From contig JAGWMH010000028.1 of the NCBI GenBank assembly GCA_028871775.1, positions 1 to 12,531 on the forward strand: a stretch of 12,531 bases of DNA, read 5' to 3'. The stretch is from Betaproteobacteria bacterium. GTDB lineage: Bacteria > Pseudomonadota > Gammaproteobacteria > Burkholderiales > Gallionellaceae. The translations under genes and the position numbers were made by a program. The notes beneath the pieces were generated by a model, which worked only from the letters and a program-made list of their open reading frames with translations, was not told the origin of the DNA and did no database searches. Positions 9,222-12,531 of the stretch are shown in pieces; the first letter of the stretch is position 1, and each line of letters starts with the position of its first letter.

Positions 9222-11132
9222 ATGGATTTCCCGAAAAAATTCGATGTAATCGTGGTGGGCGGCGGGCATGCCGGGACAGAGTCGGCACTGGCCAGCGCAC
9301 GCAAGGGTTGTGTTACGTTGCTGCTGACGCACAACATCGAAACACTTGGGCTGATGTCCTGCAACCCGTCTATCGGCGGCATCGGCAAGGGGCATTTGGT
9401 CAAGGAGGTGGATGCCCTGGGTGGTGCCATGGCGGCGGCTACCGACGAGGCGGGCATCCAGTTTCGTATTCTTAATTCCTCCAAGGGCGCGGCGGTGCGC
9501 GCCACGCGCGCGCAAGCCGACCGGGCGCTGTACAAGCAGGCAATCCGCTACAGGCTGGAAAACCAGCCCAACCTCTGGCTGTTTCAACAAGCGGTTGATG
9601 ACCTGCTGGTTGAAGGAGGCCGGGTGTGCGGAGTGGCTACGCAACTGGGTTTACGTTTTGCCGCAAAAACCGTGGTACTGACCACCGGAACCTTCCTGTC
9701 GGGCTTGATCCATATCGGGCAATCCAATTATCCGGCGGGACGGGCGGGAGATCCGCCATCCGTCAGGCTGGCGCACCGTCTGCGCGAGCTCAAATTGCCC
9801 GCAGGCAGGCTGAAGACCGGCACTCCGCCGCGCATTGATGGCCGCAGCGTGAATTATTCGGTGATGGCCGAGCAGCCCGGCGATACGCCGGTGCCGGTAT
9901 TTTCCTTTATGGGGCACGCACAGCAGCATCCGCAGCAACTGCCGTGCTGGATTACCCATACCAACCAGCGCACACACGACATCATCCGTGGCGGGCTGGA
10001 TCGCTCGCCGCTGTTTACCGGGGTGATCAAGGGGGTGGGACCGCGTTATTGTCCGTCCATCGAAGACAAGATAACGCGGTTTGCCGACAAGGAATCGCAC
10101 CAGATATTTCTGGAGCCGGAAGGGCTGAGCACTAATGAAATCTACCCGAATGGGATTTCTACCAGCCTGCCCTTCGATGTGCAGTTGGCACTGGTGCGTT
10201 CCATCAAGGGGATGGAGAACGCGCATATTACCCGCCCGGGTTACGCGATCGAATACGACTATTTTGACCCGCGCGGCCTGATGCGCTCACTGGAAATCAA
10301 GGCGATTGCCGGATTGTTTTTCGCCGGGCAAATCAATGGCACCACGGGTTATGAAGAGGCTGCCGCACAGGGTTTGCTGGCGGGGCTCAACGCCGCACTA
10401 CAGGCGCAGGGCGAGGAAAGCTGGTGTCCGCGCCGCGATGAAGCCTATCTGGGCGTGTTGGTGGATGACCTGATTACGCGTGGGGTGTCGGAGCCCTACC
10501 GCATGTTCACCAGCCGTGCCGAGTATCGCTTGCAGTTGCGCGAAGACAACGCCGACTTGCGCCTGACGGAAACCGGGCGCCGGCTGGGCGTGGTAGATGA
10601 CATCCGCTGGCAGGCCTTCGAACAGAAGCGCACCGCGATTGCGTGCGAACAGGAGCGTCTGAAATCTGTTTGGGTCAGCCCAAAGACGCTGTTGCAGGAA
10701 GATGCGGAGCGGGTGCTGGGCAAGAGCATAGAGCGTGAGTATACGTTGTATGAACTGTTGCGCCGCCCGGATGTAAGCTACATCAGCCTGATGACCCTGC
10801 CGGGAATTGGCGAGCAGGTGGGCGATGAAAAAGTGGCTGAGCAGGTGGAAATCGGGGCCAAATACCACGGCTATATCGAGCGTCAGCAGGATGAGATTGC
10901 ACGCCAGGGGCACTATGAAAATCTGGCATTGCCCGCAACCATGGATTACCGCACGGTGCATGGGCTATCTATCGAGGTGCAGCAGAAGCTCAACCAGCAC
11001 ATGCCGGAGACGGTAGGGCAGGCGGCGCGCATTTCCGGCATGACCCCGGTGGCAATTTCACTGCTGTTGGTACACTTGAAACGCGGATTTCAGAGTGCCC
11101 GGAGGGTCGAAAAAGAGCAGCACAGCGCATGA
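9222..11132 (+). CDS. mnmG: tRNA uridine-5-carboxymethylaminomethyl modification enzyme MnmG
   Basis: MnmG (GidA) is the FAD-dependent partner of MnmE in wobble-uridine modification. The 636-residue product is close to the usual ~630. It has the FAD-binding Rossmann motif GGGHAGTE (13-20), the signature around [14 protein letters not shown] (45-58), the conserved cysteine C277 in RYCPSIEDK, and [16 protein letters not shown] (366-381). The start is set at ATG 9222, where the family's N-terminus ([15 protein letters not shown]) begins. The frame is open 20 codons further upstream, but those residues do not look like MnmG. The Shine-Dalgarno is weak. It is separated from mnmE by 123 bp with a parS site, and its stop overlaps the rsmG start by four bases (ATGA). 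Confidence 0.98.
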   Translation: MDFPKKFDVIVVGGGHAGTESALASARKGCVTLLLTHNIETLGLMSCNPSIGGIGKGHLVKEVDALGGAMAAATDEAGIQFRILNSSKGAAVRATRAQADRALYKQAIRYRLENQPNLWLFQQAVDDLLVEGGRVCGVATQLGLRFAAKTVVLTTGTFLSGLIHIGQSNYPAGRAGDPPSVRLAHRLRELKLPAGRLKTGTPPRIDGRSVNYSVMAEQPGDTPVPVFSFMGHAQQHPQQLPCWITHTNQRTHDIIRGGLDRSPLFTGVIKGVGPRYCPSIEDKITRFADKESHQIFLEPEGLSTNEIYPNGISTSLPFDVQLALVRSIKGMENAHITRPGYAIEYDYFDPRGLMRSLEIKAIAGLFFAGQINGTTGYEEAAAQGLLAGLNAALQAQGEESWCPRRDEAYLGVLVDDLITRGVSEPYRMFTSRAEYRLQLREDNADLRLTETGRRLGVVDDIRWQAFEQKRTAIACEQERLKSVWVSPKTLLQEDAERVLGKSIEREYTLYELLRRPDVSYISLMTLPGIGEQVGDEKVAEQVEIGAKYHGYIERQQDEIARQGHYENLALPATMDYRTVHGLSIEVQQKLNQHMPETVGQAARISGMTPVAISLLLVHLKRGFQSARRVEKEQHSA

Positions 11133-11761
11133 GTCTGACACCAGACCTTGGGCAGGAGCTGGCGCTCGGGATCGCGCAATTGGGTCTGGAAGCAACGCCC
11201 GAAGTGCAGCAGAAATTGCTGAGTTATCTTGCGTTGCTACAAAAGTGGAACAAGGTTTATAACCTGACCGCAATCCGTCGGCCGGAGCAAATGGTGAGCC
11301 ATCATTTACTTGATAGCCTTGCCGTGCTGCCGTATCTGTGGCCGGGACGCTGGCTGGATGTGGGCTGTGGCGCCGGTTTGCCCGGCGTGGTGCTGGCGCT
11401 AATGCGTCCGCAATGGACCTTCACCATGCTGGATAGCAATAGCAAGAAAACCAGTTTTGTGCAGCAGGCAGCGATTGAACTGGGGTTGAGCAATGTGAGC
11501 GTTTGCTGCGCGCGAGTGGAAGACTGGCAGCCGGGAGTACGCTTCGACGGAATTATTTCCCGCGCATTTGCCGAAACCGCGGACTTCACAGCGCAGACGC
11601 GCCGCTTGCTGGAGCAAGACGGGCGTTGGGTCGCCATGAAGGGCGCACCGGAACAGGAATTGAAGCGGCTGCCAGCAGATATCAGGGTGGAACGAATTAT
11701 CCCGTTGCAAGTGCCGGGGTTGGATGCCGCCCGCTGTCTGGTTATATTGAAAGCGATGTGA
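11129..11761 (+). CDS. rsmG: 16S rRNA (guanine-527-N7)-methyltransferase RsmG
   Basis: RsmG (GidB) uses S-adenosylmethionine to methylate N7 of G527 in 16S rRNA; its loss is known to give low-level streptomycin resistance. The 210-residue protein is of normal length (E. coli 207). It shows [10 protein letters not shown] (40-49), HHLLDSLA (58-65), the SAM-binding motif [10 protein letters not shown] (77-86) and SRAFAE (144-149). The ATG overlaps the mnmG stop as ATGA, indicating translational coupling in the classic gidA-gidB pair. parA begins two bases after its stop, so mnmG-rsmG-parA look like one transcription unit. Confidence 0.97.
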   Translation: MSLTPDLGQELALGIAQLGLEATPEVQQKLLSYLALLQKWNKVYNLTAIRRPEQMVSHHLLDSLAVLPYLWPGRWLDVGCGAGLPGVVLALMRPQWTFTMLDSNSKKTSFVQQAAIELGLSNVSVCCARVEDWQPGVRFDGIISRAFAETADFTAQTRRLLEQDGRWVAMKGAPEQELKRLPADIRVERIIPLQVPGLDAARCLVILKAM

Positions 11762-11763
11762 AA

Positions 11764-12531
11764 ATGGCCAGGATCTTAGCGATTACCAATCAAAAAGGCG
11801 GGGTGGGCAAAACCACCACGACCGTCAATCTGGCTGCCAGTCTGGCTGCCGTGAAACAGCGTGTATTGCTGGTTGATCTCGATCCGCAGGGCAATGCCAC
11901 TATGGGGAGCGGCATAGACAAGCGCGATTTGCCGGCAACCGTCTATCACGTGCTGCTGGGCAGCAAGTCATTGCAAGAAGCCCGTCTTCATTCAGGGGCA
12001 GGGAAATATGATGTGCTGCCCGCCAACCGTGAATTGGCGGGTGCCGAGATCGAACTGGTCGATCTGCATCACCGCGAAACCCGGCTCAAGGATGCCCTGC
12101 AAACTGTATCCGCGGAATATGATTACATTCTGATTGACTGCCCGCCCGCATTGAACCTGCTTACGCTGAACGGTTTGTGCGCGGCGCGGTCGGTGATGAT
12201 CCCGATGCAGTGCGAATACTACGCACTGGAAGGGCTGAGCGACCTGGTTAACACTATCCGCAAGGTGCGTACCCATCTCAACCCGGATCTTGAAATCGAG
12301 GGCTTGCTGCGCACCATGTTTGATCCACGCAATACATTGGCACAGCAGGTATCGGACCAATTGCAACAGCATTTCGGCGAGAAGGTTTACCGCACCATTA
12401 TTCCGCGCAACGTGCGGCTGGCGGAGGCACCCAGCTACGGCCTGCCTGCGCTTTGCCACGACAAGCTTTCCAAAGGTTCGCAGGCCTATTTGGCATTGGC
12501 TGGCGAATTGCTCAACAATGCGGCGCAAGCC
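11764..12531 (+). CDS. parA: Chromosome partitioning ATPase ParA (Soj), 3' end beyond window
   Basis: ParA is the Walker-type ATPase of the ParABS system; with ParB bound at parS it moves newly replicated origins apart. The frame is open from ATG 11764 to the last base (256 codons) with no stop, so the gene is cut by the window edge. The family is about 250-265 residues, so little can be missing. It has the deviant Walker A motif KGGVGKTT (11-18) with lysines K11 and K16, VDLDPQGN (37-44) and the Walker B region YILIDCPP (121-128). PRNVRLAEAPSYG near residues 219-231 is typical of Soj/ParA. It starts two bases after rsmG with no clear Shine-Dalgarno sequence. parB is expected next, as in the usual gid-par cluster, but is not visible. 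Confidence 0.96.
   Translation, partial: MARILAITNQKGGVGKTTTTVNLAASLAAVKQRVLLVDLDPQGNATMGSGIDKRDLPATVYHVLLGSKSLQEARLHSGAGKYDVLPANRELAGAEIELVDLHHRETRLKDALQTVSAEYDYILIDCPPALNLLTLNGLCAARSVMIPMQCEYYALEGLSDLVNTIRKVRTHLNPDLEIEGLLRTMFDPRNTLAQQVSDQLQQHFGEKVYRTIIPRNVRLAEAPSYGLPALCHDKLSKGSQAYLALAGELLNNAAQA

Noticed and set aside
9651..10226. Open frame on the minus strand (191 codons)
   Set aside because: It is antisense to conserved MnmG sequence, including the segment approaching and following C277; no independent coding signal or Shine-Dalgarno sequence.
11942..11957. A CACGTG core inside parA that could be a third parS
   Set aside because: Only 10 of 16 positions match the parS consensus; the flanks are not palindromic and it lies within coding sequence.
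11992..12528. Open frame on the minus strand (178 codons) at the right edge
   Set aside because: It is antisense to the clear ParA coding sequence with all its ATPase motifs, so it is a shadow frame.

Overview
This is an ordinary chromosomal replication-origin neighbourhood from a proteobacterium, most likely a betaproteobacterium; a Nitrosomonadales/Gallionella-like lineage is my guess from protein flavour only. The evidence is the block dnaA-dnaN-gyrB transcribed leftward without recF between dnaN and gyrB, facing rpmH-rnpA-yidD-yidC-mnmE-mnmG-rsmG-parA transcribed rightward.

Layout. Positions 1-198 are the left part of an IS3-family insertion sequence. Its transposase OrfA is cut off after about 51 codons, 12 nt from the gyrB stop. 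Positions 211-5286 hold gyrB, dnaN and dnaA on the minus strand. A 204-bp AT-rich gap between dnaN and dnaA carries near-consensus DnaA boxes and a 29-nt pure A/T run. The 147-bp gap between dnaA and rpmH holds a perfect DnaA box (5345-5353), a strong rpmH promoter and a candidate dnaA promoter whose -35 lies inside that box. From 5434 to the right edge, eight plus-strand genes are tightly packed, often overlapping. The last one, parA, has no stop inside the window and runs off the end.

How the parts work together. DnaA, DnaN and GyrB serve initiation, the replisome clamp and supercoiling. L34, RnpA, YidD and YidC serve translation, RNA processing and membrane protein insertion. MnmE and MnmG act together on tRNA wobble uridine, and RsmG methylates 16S rRNA. 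ParA belongs to the chromosome-partition system, and two perfect parS sites (2604-2619 and 9114-9129) flank the origin. ParB is not in the window but would be expected just past the right edge.

I found no undescribed multi-gene system. The most unusual local signal is a 14-bp RNA hairpin (15-45) that buries the Shine-Dalgarno sequence of the IS3 transposase and ends at the base before its ATG. Next in interest are the two parS sites and the DnaA-box/promoter overlap. All sequence comparisons are from memory and by eye; no database search was run.
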